Origin: Aulostomus chinensis
Lineage: Eukaryota > Chordata > Actinopteri > Syngnathiformes > Aulostomidae
Assembly (NCBI GenBank): GCA_037954235.1
Contig: JBBMOA010000004.1
Coordinates: forward strand, 5,291,001 to 5,355,000
Direction of reading: 5' to 3'
DNA: 64,000 nucleotides
The translations under genes were made by a program, and so were the position numbers. This document shows, piece after piece, positions 35,657-46,560 of the stretch. Position 1 is the stretch's first letter, and every line of letters starts with the position of its first letter. The notes below the pieces were generated by a model that was not told the DNA's origin, did not search any database, and worked only from the letters and a program-made list of their open reading frames with translations.

Positions 35657-36933
35657 AACATACTGAACCTGGTGCCCTCGCTCTGGCAGGCCATTGTATT
35701 GTGGGATTGTGCGGACAATCTCTTCATGAATGATTAAGCAGTGCATTTCTCCACCAAGTCTTTGATGATGAGTGTGTGTTTGATCATCAGCAGTCTCTCT
35801 GACTGCTCGCAATACATGTGTGCAAGCCAGCGAAGGCATATATTTTGTATGTTTGTTCATGTTTGTGCGTACTTTGATGTGTATTTATGTGTGTGTAGTC
35901 CTGCGAGGAGTCCCTGTTGATTGCGCCCCTCGCTCAATGAGGCTGCCTACAGCTGCCCCTGCTTGTGAGAAACTATTGTTGGGTTCGTTCAATGGAGAGA
36001 CGCTTGTTTGGGAAAAGGTTGCAAAGTCATGGGAAAAGAGAGCTTTGTCTCGGCGGGGTCGTGAGGGAGTGAATCATGAGCGGACGTGTTTATAGCTTAA
36101 CACACACAGCTGCGGCAAACACACACATATGCACGGATGAAGATGCTTGAGGACACAGAAAAATCCTCTGAAACAAACTCTTTTTTTTTCTTCTTCTTTA
36201 AGGCACAAAAACTGAACAATTCAGAATTTAGCTCGCACAAAGCAAATAAACACAGCTGCTTTACACAAAATCTTGGACACACGTCCCACACACATGCTAT
36301 CCCAAGGTCTCTTATCACACAAACTGTGTATGGCTAAACTCTCGGGGGGAAAGGGAATGTGTGTGTTCTTTCTTGGAGAGAGTGTCTCTCTCTGTGATAC
36401 AAAGCCCGGCTTTCTCAGCTCAAAATTCAGTGTCATCTGCCTTTACAAAGGCCTGGGTTCTTCGTTCCAAGCCACCTGGACCAACATAGAGGCTCCAGTG
36501 TAGCATCCACAAGGACAATACCTCCATTTTTAAGTGTTACACATATACCCACTCAAACTTATGACTTCAGTTCATTTACTTTGCTCAATTTTCTTATGTT
36601 ATATTCTAATTATTCAATATTCTATATGATTAGGTTTGCCTAACATCGTCATAACACAGATGCTTCTAATAAAAAGCCAATTGAGTTTGTGTTTGTTAGT
36701 ATTTCCCGTGCAGGCAGCTCTTCCTGTGGATGCCTGTCACATGTGATACAAAAGAAAGACAAACAAGCTGATAGCTCATCTTCCCCCTCACGCTTATTCA
36801 CTCGGTTATTTCTTATTATTTTGCTGTTTAGATCAGAGAGAAAGTCGAGTGGGGAGTTTGGAGGTCTTCAGAGAAGCAAAGTTTAATCTCTTTTATTTGC
36901 AGAAGACAGTTTCACATGGACGGATCAACCATA

Positions 36934-37787
36934 TCCATCCATCCATCCTTCCATCCATCCTTCCATCCATCCATCCATCCATCCTTCCATCCATCCATCC
37001 ATCCTTCCATCCATCCTTCCATCCATCCATCCATCCATCCATCCATCCTTCCATCTATCCATCCTTCCATCCATCCATCCATCCTTCCATCCATCCATCC
37101 TTCCATCCATCCTTCCATCCATCCATCCTTCCATCCATCCTTCCATCCATCCATCCATCCTTCCATCCATCCATCCATCCTTCCATCCATCCATCCTTCC
37201 ATCCATCCTTCCATCCATCCATCCATCCTTCCATCGATCCTTCCATCCATCCATCCATCTATCCATCCATCCATCCATCCATCCTTCCATCCATCCATCC
37301 ATCCATCCATCCATCCATCCATCCTTCCATCCATCCATCCTTCCATCCATCCTTCCATCCATCCATCCATCCATCCTTCCATCCATCCATCCATCCTTCC
37401 ATCCATCCTTCCATCCATCCTTCCATCCATCCTTCCATCTATCCATCCTTCCATCCATCCATCCATCCTTCCATCCATCCATCCTTCCATCCATCCTTCC
37501 ATCCATCCATCCTTCCATCCATCCTTCCATCCATCCATCCATCCTTCCATCCATCCATCCATCCTTCCATCCATCCATCCTTCCATCCATCCTTCCATCC
37601 ATCCATCCATCCTTCCATCGATCCTTCCATCCATCCATCCATCTATCCATCCATCCATCCATCCTTCCATCCATCCATCCATCCATCCATCCATCCTTCC
37701 ATCCATCCTTTCATCCATCCATCCATCCTTCCATCCATCCATCCATCCATCCATCCTTCCATCCATCCTTCCATCCATCCATCCATG
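36934..37787. repeat. 854-bp ATCC/TTCC tetranucleotide array with higher-order unit
   Basis: The array is made of ATCC units interspersed with TTCC variants and a few ATCT and ATCG units. It reads without stops in several frames on both strands (His-Pro-Ser-Ile or Met-Asp-Gly-Trp repeats), but these are not proteins. Rare variant units recur at a fixed offset of 384 bp: CCATCT at 37051 and 37435, CCATCG at 37231 and 37615, CCATCT at 37255 and 37639. Confidence 0.97.
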
Positions 37788-38114
37788 TGACTCATTGTCT
37801 TGCTGGTACTTAAATACTTAAAGGGGACCTGTTGTGCTTTTCCAGCTTTTCAGACTTATAAATATGTTTCAAATGTTGGAAACTTGTTCGTATCATGAGG
37901 TGGACGTGTGTTAAAGTCATCCTGGGGCAGCAGGATGCTTGGACTTGGAGAGTTTTTTCAGAAGTCTCGTTTTGTGAAGTCTCAACTTCAGGGGAAGCTC
38001 CATCTCCGGCGACTCACCTGGCTCTGGTGTCAGTGCCCAGTGGTGTGGCCGCCCAACCTGCTCTGCCACGGAAGTACACGGTGCAGACGACAGAGCTACG
38101 GTGTTGTCATCTAA

Positions 38115-38370
38115 ATGGCTATCAGAAAGTGTTGTCTCAGGTGCAAATACTTCTTATCCTTGCATGGACTTCCCAAAGAAGATGAATTAAGGCAGCAATG
38201 GGAAGATCTTTTGTTTTCAGGGAGCAAGTAACTCTTTTCCCTTCGCGGCTCGTGTGCTCTTGGCATTTCTCGGACAGCAGTTGCCTAAACAAACCTCAGT
38301 TCAACACTGGATTTGCAAAAAAGTTAATCCTGCAGGCAACTGCTGTCCCGTCTTTCCATGGTCGTGAGGA
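38115..38370 (+). pseudogene. Frameshifted THAP-domain remnant
   Basis: The frame from ATG at 38115 reads CCLRCK, then FLSLHGLPKEDELRQQWEDL and stops at 38229. This resembles the N-terminal half of a THAP domain (paired Cys, SLH-FP, R-W). The second half continues in another frame from about 38230: LVCSWHFSDSSC, NTGFAKKL, ATAVPSF. That matches the C-x2-H zinc ligands and the AVP box near the end of THAP domains. At least one frameshift separates the halves, so no intact domain is encoded. It sits inside the TTAA-flanked element. Confidence 0.65.
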
Positions 38371-38593
38371 GGACACAAACCACAGGCTGGAAGTAACATT
38401 CTGTCAGTGTTCTGTCTGTTTTGAGCTCTGAACTGCGGTGAAAGAACTGCTCTCAGTATAAATACAAGCAGTGGGTACACACAGTACAGCGTTAGAGACT
38501 TTGCTGAAGTTTTATGTCAGGCCACGCTGACTAAAAAACAGTAACAGAGTGGCCTAGTTAGCAGATAATAAGAGATGTGGTGGAATTTAGCGT

Positions 38594-38713
38594 TTACCAT
38601 TCAGAGACGTCTTGCAAAAGTTGTTGCTGCAACGGAGGTTCAGGTTGTGTATTGTCATTGTCTGGGTCAGATTCCGTATCCGAGATGTATGGTAGCGTCG
38701 CTGGAGTAGACAT
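38594..38713 (-). pseudogene. 39-codon acidic ORF remnant inside the transposon
   Basis: From ATG at 38713 on the minus strand, 39 codons encode an acidic then Gln-rich peptide (ISDTESDPDNDNTQPEPPLQ) before TAA at 38596-38594. The last codons overlap a good 5' splice consensus (GAATG|GTAAAC), so it may be the first coding exon of a second element-encoded protein rather than a complete ORF. It faces the THAP remnant. Function unknown. Confidence 0.4.
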
Positions 38714-38878
38714 TTTGAAAATGCTACAATTGTAAACAAGCCAGTTACCGGGTGAGACAACTTCCTTGCATGTGAGAGGAGTTCTGTTACTGTGCAGCGG
38801 GGGAGCAGGCCCCTCAATACGTTGACCAATCTCAGCAGAGTGGGTGCGGTAGCGGCGGAGAAGGTGTGTGTGTGTGTG

Positions 38879-38931
<53 letters not shown>

Positions 38932-39557
38932 AGGGGGGGGTGAGTCCGAGAGTTTAACAGGGAAACAGGAAAGAGGCAGAATAGAGGAGTTTACGGACTG
39001 CGATCTTTCAACCCCACTGGGGTCCAACTGTATTAAAAGCCCCTGAAATGAGAATAACAGGGCCTCTTTAAAGTCATGAATCAACATTTTACAATTGTCC
39101 ATTTCAACATTTAAGGAGCTGCAATGTTGACACTTTGGAATTTGTATTGTGCAACCACACAGATTGAGGTCAAAACACTACAAAATAATAAGATAATCTC
39201 TCATTGCATGTAGACTATAATAATAATAACTAAACTTGATTTGAGAATCAATGGATTTGTTGGCAAATCTAAAAAGTATGGCCTACTGTTGAGCTCAGTC
39301 TGAGTCTTAAAAGATGGAGATGTTGGCCAAGTCCATAGGGTTGTGAAAGGGTTTTTGGATAAATAAGGCCTGACAAGATTTAAGGTTTTTTTTCTGATTT
39401 GTTCGTAAAAGCACACTCCACCGCTCTGGCTGGAAGTGGCTGAATGAGACTGAGAATGAGAGTTTAAGTGTCGTCACACGGAAGAGAGAAGGTGCCACCG
39501 ACGTCATGTGTCAGTGGTGTAGTTCACCAACCAACGTTAGCTGAGGGCATCTAGTGA

Positions 39558-39654
39558 TTGCATTCATGCAGAATCATAAAGGTGGTGTTCATTTGTGGAG
39601 ATTAACTTGCAAAACAAAACGTGTCAATCTCATTAACTTTAGTTGCCACAGAGA
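39558..39654 (+). repeat. Dispersed repeat, copy 1
   Basis: It shares CATTCATGC, CATAAA, GTGGTGTT, GATTA-CTTGC, AACTTT and GCCACAGA blocks, in the same order and orientation, with 41267-41369. By eye identity is roughly three quarters with small gaps. Family unknown. Confidence 0.75.
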
Positions 39655-40395
39655 TTGTTTCCTGCAATAATCCAAATCCAAAGTAAACTGCCATGAGCCT
39701 TTGGCTGAGAGAACTCAAGTGCTGCTAACTTAAAGGTATGCCTACCAAAAAAAAAACGGTAACCTTGGTGCTTCTGTGTAGGCACACATCCAAGCAAAAC
39801 TTTTGGATTCACTAATAAACTAATTTAACTCTCAGTAAAACATCTTTTAGGTTGCACAATGAAGACAAACTGACATAAAAACGGGATTCAAGACTGCTGA
39901 GGAATTCTTTAGCGGTGAGTTTCCTGGTCTGGATTTGACGCTTCTGTCGCTAATATTTGTCGAAACTGCTTCACAATCACTTTCAGACACAGCGGCGTGA
40001 ACATCAGTGACGCCTGCGGTACGAACAAAACTTTGATTTCTCACATCAAATACAGCCTTAAACACTTGCACTGCATCAACCACCACACTCCCTCTGATTT
40101 CTGCAGGCAAGCTGATCCTTTCTTAGTGATTACATTGTGTGTGTGTGCGTGTGTGTGTGTGTGAGTGTGTTAGAAGGCGGAGAGATGTTAAAGACAATGC
40201 TGATTCAGGCCTCAAATGATGGCCTTGCAAAGAAAAGCTGCAACAATCACAATCAAATCTGACTTTGTGGGTCATGCAGACTCTCAAACACCTTATACCA
40301 CACATGCACTCGCATAAATACACACACATATCGTCAACAAAGGGATGCCGCCACAAACGCACACACACATACTGTACAACACACGGTGGCCTCAC

Positions 40396-40464
40396 CTGAA
40401 TTTGTTGCTGCAGGAGGTTGATTTTGTGCTGCTGCTGCAGGAGCTGCTGTTGTTGTCTCGCAAT
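40396..40464 (-). CDS. sox5: sox5 exon C: Q-box cassette
   Basis: This 69-nt exon encodes residues 88-110: IARQQQQLLQQQ, HKINLL, QQQIQ. It is the glutamine-rich Q-box that continues the first coiled coil. Splice sites are CCTCAG|ATT and TTCAG|GTGAGG. Both phases are 0 and the length is a multiple of three, so skipping would remove 23 residues without a frameshift. A (CA)n tract, on the transcribed strand, ends about 26 nt upstream of the exon. Two diverged copies of one dispersed repeat flank it at 39.6 and 41.3 kb. Confidence 0.96.
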
Positions 40465-40487
40465 CTGAGGACAGGACACACGTTATT

Positions 40488-40489
<2 letters not shown>

Positions 40490-40548
<59 letters not shown>
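40490..40548. repeat. (GT)n, read as (CA)n in sox5 pre-mRNA upstream of exon C
   Basis: A near-pure dinucleotide tract of about 59 bp whose proximal end is about 26 nt from the exon C acceptor. Confidence 0.97.
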
Positions 40549-40550
<2 letters not shown>

Positions 40551-40682
40551 AGCCTGTGAGAGGTGTGACAACACATCTGCAGGTCTCTGGGGTCTCAGTT
40601 GCACGACAGAGGGTCGGTGCCACGGCATAAAATATTAAAGATCATCTGGTCTCAGCTCACAGTCAAATGGTCAACAGTATCT

Positions 40683-40683
<1 letters not shown>

Positions 40684-40740
<57 letters not shown>
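40684..40740. repeat. (CA)n microsatellite
   Basis: Pure CA tract of about 57 bp. Confidence 0.97.
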
Positions 40741-40741
<1 letters not shown>

Positions 40742-41266
40742 TCCTCAGCAATAAACTCAACCCCAGTCATCAGGAAGGTTAGCTGCTGATTATTAGTTGA
40801 ACAAGTCTTGTCTCATACTGTGTTAATTTCTGTGAAGGATGTTATTACACTTTAGGTTCATAAAGTTTCACATTTTATCAAAAATAAAAACTTAACCCTT
40901 TGATAAACAGGCAACTCAAAAGTGAGGCACTGAAGTAGACTGATCATGTGTCTCAAAGCATAATGTTGTGTATAAATTTGAGTTATGCTTGTTTCTGCAG
41001 CATAGATGCACTGGTCATTACTCCCTCAATAAGTCCAGACTGTGATTGGCACATTTTACATTTTTAACCTCTGCCGACGAGGTTAGCGGTTAGCAGTAAC
41101 ATCTATATGAATTCAGACACTTGTACCGTTGTATCTGTTTTTGGAGGCTGAGATGATTTGGCCCTCGTGGTTGTGCAGATGTTTGTGGGTGTGTCATGTC
41201 AAACAGGAGGTCTGGGCTCATTACGCTGAAAACACAGAAGAAGCCCAAACTTTGTTCTTCTAACCA

Positions 41267-41369
41267 TTACATTCATGCCTCAAACAAGCATAAAAGTGGT
41301 GTTAATTTCTGATGATTATCTTGCTGATCAAAATGTGTTACATTTCATAAACTTTTGTTTGCCACAGAA
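41267..41369 (+). repeat. Dispersed repeat, copy 2
   Basis: Second copy of the repeat at 39558-39654, in direct orientation. The two lie on either side of exon C. Family unknown. Confidence 0.75.
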
Positions 41370-41927
41370 CTGAATTTCTTAGTTTTGGTCGAGGAAACCC
41401 TGGTCAGCTTCTGGGTTGCAGCACGGGCAACATGGCACTCTCACATTTCCTGCTTCTCTACTTTTGCATGATTGTTAGGTGTTCTACATAGAAGCAAAAG
41501 AATATTAACTCCTGGTCAGAAGCTGCCCGGTGGTTCAGAGCTACAGTACATCCTGGTGCAGCCAGCAGGGCTCGGAGGCTGCAGCATCAGCGGGAGGCAG
41601 CGTGTTTGTCTCAGGTGATTTGTCCTAATACACTAGCTGTGTTTCGCTTTGTAAACCAGAGCTTTCCAGAAGCTAGAAAGCACAACAAAGAGGGAAACCC
41701 CTCTCTATGCAAATACCTGACAGACTCTCGCCTGGGAGCACGGTGTGTGTCTCCGCCTGTGAATGTGTGTGTGTGTGTGTGTGTGTGCGCGCACGCACGT
41801 GTGTCTCGGCTACATCCGCTCCAGCATGACATACCCTCAGCTCATTCCTGTGCAGCATCCCAGCGCTCAAGCTGCTAAAGGCGCATGTCTCTGGCAGTAT
41901 GAACATTATATGAGATGTGTATGTGTA

Positions 41928-41964
<37 letters not shown>

Positions 41965-42261
41965 CTGGGAGAGAGCAGAAGATAAATATTCTGTGTGATT
42001 TGTTCCTTTTTATATTTTAAACCTTAGAAATCTGTGTGTGGATTTCTTTGTCAGCACAGTGACATCCCTGTTCCTGTGTGTGTATAATCTGATATTCAGT
42101 ATTGTCATGCATCTTTGTTCACAGTTTACTGGCCAGATGCAACAATTGTTGTGTTTGTCTGATTGTGTGAACATCAGCAGGACTAAACCGTGTAGATGGG
42201 ATGTTTGCAGCCTCGTGGAGCGGTGTGGAGTGTTTTCAGGTGAAGAGGTTCCAGCCCGTAC

Positions 42262-42434
42262 CTGGTCCTGCTGCTGCTTGGCCAGCTCCATCTGCTGTCG
42301 CTGCTTCTCCATCTGTGAGGCAGCCAGCTTCTTCTGCTCCTCGTGGGCCGCCAGGAGCTGCTCCCTCAGGCTGCTCAACTGGCCAATCATGCCCATGAGC
42401 TGGCGCTCTTTCTCCGCCAGGCTGTCTGGGGTAC
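42262..42434 (-). CDS. sox5: sox5 exon B: leucine zipper and start of coiled coil
   Basis: This 173-nt exon encodes residues 31-87. It begins TPDSLAEKERQLMGMIGQL and ends with the Gln-rich MELAKQQQDQ. Leucines at 35, 42, 49 and 56 are spaced exactly seven apart, giving the SoxD leucine zipper that drives homo- and heterodimerisation. The first of these is L35 in SLAEKER. Compared with human SOX5 as recalled, changes are conservative (GTPD for GTPE, GQLSS for NQLTS, AHEE for AHDE). Splice sites are CCTCTAG|GTACCC and CCAG|GTACGG; phases are 1 in and 0 out. Confidence 0.96.
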
Positions 42435-43377
42435 CTAGAGGCAAGAGAAGGGACAGGGTGAGAGGGGGTCAAAAGTGAGGTTGTAACGCTTTGAAGAGAA
42501 GTGTCAGACTTGGTTGAGGTTACGCTTTTAAGTGTGTGGAAATCTACTCAGAAAGCCTGTGTTTTCTATGTTTTGGTGGTTAAAAACTGTGGAGCAGTTG
42601 AGAGGGTTTTTAAGTCTTTAAAAACCTGTCTGGACTCCCTTGAGTCCGACTCGGACCCTCTCTGTGTCTTCCTGCTGCAGCGACCTTTGTTAAAAACAAT
42701 ATCTGAAATTATTGGAATGTGTGCAGAAGCTGCACAAGATACAAGATCCCTTCATGCATCAATTGTCTTTGCAAGACTAATGTTCATTCCCTAACGCGTA
42801 CACCAAAATTATAATGATGCACTCTACAAGTGAAGATGCGCATGAAGGAAGTCTGATATCGATGGGTGCTCTTCTAGGGAGGTTTTCATGTCTTTTTGGA
42901 GACCAGAAAGGATTGTAGGGGCGAGGTTAAAGGTCAGAGGCACAAAGCAGTGGTTGGTCATCTGAATGTATGACAGGTTAAGGGTTGTTTTGATGTGAAG
43001 CAAAGGTGGATGAATGGATATTTTGAGTCATTTTCCTGGGCACAAAAGGCCAGAAGTGATTCATCAGACTGCATCCATCAAGACCTTTAATGATTCATTG
43101 AAATAACACAAATCTGTGTGAGGAAACGTCTGTTAACAGGCAAAACAATACGTTTCACAACCAACAAAAGTCATCAGCCAGAAAGTGTATACTTCACCCT
43201 AAAAAACATGATTGGTGCTGAATTGTGTGTGTGTGTGTGTGGGGGGGGGTGGGTGGGGGGGGGGGGGAGTGTGTCTGGTCTGTGTTTACCCTGCAGTCAG
43301 CCAACCTTCTGCTCACATTTAGCACAGCCTGACCCTTGACCCTTCAGATCCTGACATACCAGCTCCATTACACACAT

Positions 43378-43412
<35 letters not shown>

Positions 43413-43573
43413 TGCATACTGACACACACACAATTACATAGCCAAACACACTTCCACACAAGGCCTAAATCATTCAACAGGATGTAGTTAGCGAGAGGCA
43501 CACTGAGGCACAATCAGTACGAGTGTGTGTGTGTTCATGTCTGGTCATACGTACCAGTGTTTACCTACATGAC

Positions 43574-43605
<32 letters not shown>

Positions 43606-44527
43606 ACAACTACAATCCCCCATTGTTCTTCAGCTGCTACCTTTAACAGGGCCACATTCCTGCGCCAGTCAAACCAGATGAGGAAGAGGGAAGGAGAGAA
43701 AAAGGAGAGACAGAGGGAAGGAAAAAAAGAGGTACCCAGAGGGGGACAAAAGGGGTGAGCGAGGGAGGGAGAGAGGCAGGAATCGGGGGGATAGAGTGTG
43801 GGGGTAGTAAAGACAAGGAGGTGCCATGGTCCCTGACCTGGCCTTTGACCGCTGAGGAAGGGGAGAGCCATCCATTTGTCCTCCCTGTTGGTAGCTGCCA
43901 CCACCAGTGTTTCATACACCCCCCCCCCCCCCTACAAAACACACACTCACTTCTACTGCCCACTGACACCCCTCCCCCCTCTCTCACTTCCCCCCGCACT
44001 CCATCCATCCGCCAACAATGAACAATAAAGGCAACTGTCGGGAGCACTGGCCGCTGGAAAAATAAACACGCCGCTGTCCTAACTCACAGACCCACCTTTG
44101 TAGAGCCAGAAAGGGAGAAACGTGTGTGTGTCTGTGTGTGTGTGTGTGTGTGTATCGCAAAAGCTGACCAAGACAAGAAAGAGCCTTGTGTTAAAAATGT
44201 TGGCCTGTTCAAGTGGGGGTGAAGGGTGCAGGGAGGAAGGGGGTGAAGTGAGAGGGGAGAACTTAAAGGATAAGGGGGGGTTGTAAAGGTGAAACGATGG
44301 ATCAAAGGAGGCTTTCTTGTAGCAGTTCCCCCCCCCCCCATCTCACACACACACGCACATGCACAAATGCAAACACAGTTAAATCGGGTACTTTTGTCCA
44401 AACAGAGAAGATGTGTGTGTGTGTGTGTGTGTGTGTGAGGCATTCCTTAAACCACCAGGCTGGATAGTGAGGTGTGTGAGAATCAAACTGGTTTGTTCTT
44501 TCTTCTTCCACAAGCCCCCCCCCCCCG

Positions 44528-44571
<44 letters not shown>

Positions 44572-45881
44572 GCACACACACGTCTCTTATAAACCAGACA
44601 GAAGAAACTCCTAACATGTTTCCTAACTGTATCCACACTTTAAGAATATCTGTGCCCCCCCCCCCCCCCCCCCCCCATAAATCAGCTCCCATCAGTGTGT
44701 TTCCTCAGCTGCTGGAGGGACGGCAGGTGGATCAATAAGTTGGTTTCCTCCATCGCTTCACACACATTCCTCCTTAGGCACATTGTTACGGCCCGCGCTC
44801 ACCTACGTCCAACCACCTCGCCCCTTGTTTCACACACACACGCAAACATGGCGTAATTAACCAATTTGTAACAATGTAATACTTGTCAGCGTGTTTCTGG
44901 TGTTAATTAATGACCCCTGCTGCATTCATACCTCCCCCCAGTGACCGTGGTGGTGGGGGAGGGGGGTTCATGCCCTGGGAGGAAAGACGGGAGGAAACAA
45001 GAATAGTATACAAAGAATTTTCAAATGATTTCCTCTTCCCAGATTCATTTGAAACATTAAAATGTTTCCCTCTAATTCGTTTGCTAGTTCTTTGGTTAGC
45101 ACTTAATTAGCACCAGTGTATTCCTTGGTGGTGGGACGGGGGAGGACCAAGGAAGAGCTCAACATTCTGGGATGGATTCTGATTTTCTTCCCTCTTTCTT
45201 TGATAGTGCAACACAGAGGATATTAAGATGTTTTCATTCATTTCTCCAGAAAAGGTTGGCCTATGTCTTTTATGTCAAGCACGTTTCAGCTCATTCTCTG
45301 TAGTTTGCAACCAAATCCAGACAAATTAGCTGCTTTGAGATTTTGCATTTTGGATCAGTGGAAGGACGGTGGTGTTGATGGGTATCAGAAGTCAGTGGAG
45401 GCTGTAATGAGCATTAAAGCGTCCATCAGTGTAACAAAGAACAGCTCAGTCTCCGCGATGGCCAGTAAATGATCTATAAAACAGTAAAAACTTATAGTCC
45501 TCATGAAGGAAGGATTTATGACAGCAGTGCATTACCTTGTGTGTCCCTAATATACAGTAGAGGCAAATAAGTACAGGTACTGCGTGACTCAGTACAGGTC
45601 AGTAAATGGGATAATAAACTGCAACAGGGAGTGAAATTGTCACCATTTAGCTCTTTGATTGTCATGTTTTTGCATATTTGTTGCAGGGTCTACCCCCCCC
45701 CCCCCCCAACTGTTAACCCTAACCCCCAACCAATCATGCCAGGCAGAACCCGGCTCACTGCATTTATGGAAGTGTAGTTCAGTGTAAAAAGAGCAGCGTG
45801 TAAAAAGACTTTAAACTCTACGTTCACTCCACTTGTTAATGCTCGATGCACTGTGCCAATATTTGCTCAAGTACTAAGATT

Positions 45882-45923
<42 letters not shown>

Positions 45924-46096
45924 ACTATGTGAACCACATGGGGCCTTTTACTTTACCGATGTTTCCTCTCAGTAACACAGACAGAGCAGGAGGCGGTGGC
46001 TCAAAATCACTTTGTTCTCCACGAAAAGCTCTTCAGTGGAATTCGATGGCGGAGAAAAAAAAATTCAAGAGATGCGCTGACGAATGGGAACTGCGT

Positions 46097-46132
<36 letters not shown>

Positions 46133-46270
46133 CTGTACACCTACAATTACGCACTGTAAATGCAAATCAGTGAATGAACACTTTACTTTCCATCTTTTTC
46201 TTGCTTTCTTCACATTCACAGGCACACAGTTATGTAAGACACATACACAGACTTGCACATGCACTTACTG

Positions 46271-46301
<31 letters not shown>

Positions 46302-46369
46302 TCGTACTTACTCCTGATATTGCTCCCCAGCTGTTGGTGTGTGGTGTGCCAAGCAGGACGCCCCTACAT

Positions 46370-46560
46370 AGAAATGTCAGCGCAGCGGGGAGCTGGGAAA
46401 AGGGAGTTTGATCAATGGAGCCCCCCTCTCGACGGCCACGCTGCTCGGCGAGGCTCTTTGATTACATATTGCTCTGCCTCCTAATGAAGCTCAATTACTG
46501 GAGGAGAACAGTGGCTTTGCCCTGGAGTTACAGGGAATAATAGCCAAGCTCTTCCACCAC
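46370..46560. promoter_or_regulatory. Candidate conserved non-coding block with TCF/LEF-like sites
   Basis: It contains GTTTGATCAATGG (46406-46418) and CTCTTTGATTACAT (46455-46468), about 50 bp apart, plus TAATGA and CAATTA cores. Inference only. Confidence 0.3.

Larger units (their letters stand above)
37822..39067 (+). mobile_element. Degraded TTAA-flanked DNA transposon with THAP remnant (Kolobok-like)
   Basis: A 1246-bp element bounded by TTAA on both sides (37818-37821 and 39068-39071). Its ends form imperfect terminal inverted repeats: AGGGGACCTGTTGTGC on the left against AGAGGCCCTGTTATTC as the complement of the right, 12 of 16 matching. Inside, on the plus strand, are two out-of-frame pieces of a THAP zinc-finger domain. 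A GT microsatellite (about 38864-38930) lies near the right end. TTAA target duplications with a THAP-bearing transposase are features of the Kolobok superfamily. piggyBac also uses TTAA but has no THAP domain. No catalytic domain remains, so the copy is non-autonomous. Confidence 0.7.
28947..40395 (-). other. Intron between exons C and D
   Basis: This 11.4-kb intron, the longest complete one, has no gene. It holds the 854-bp ATCC/TTCC array (36934-37787), the THAP transposon relic (37822-39067), one copy of a dispersed repeat (39558-39654), and CA/GT tracts near 29225-29270, 30903-30942, 33705-33742, 33984-34037, 34140-34198, 34389-34425, 35475-35530 and 35600-35655. Candidate regulatory blocks are 30250-30480, 30960-31250, 33225-33600, 34530-34700, 34990-35125 and 35680-35770. 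Bases 29800-30250, 31380-32160, 32250-33200 and 36080-36900 show nothing firm. Confidence 0.75.
40465..42261 (-). other. Intron between exons B and C
   Basis: This 1.8-kb intron has no gene. Starting about 26 nt from exon C is a long GT tract (40490-40548; CA in the transcript), then a CA tract (40684-40740), a dispersed-repeat copy (41267-41369), and GT/GA repeats (41765-41800, 41920-41965). Confidence 0.8.

Noticed and set aside
36849..37821. Overlapping frames of about 250-313 codons on both strands reading His-Pro-Ser-Ile or Met-Asp-Gly-Trp repeats
   Set aside because: They are translations of the ATCC/TTCC array, which has no stop codons in several frames. There is no non-repeat domain and no splice or promoter context.
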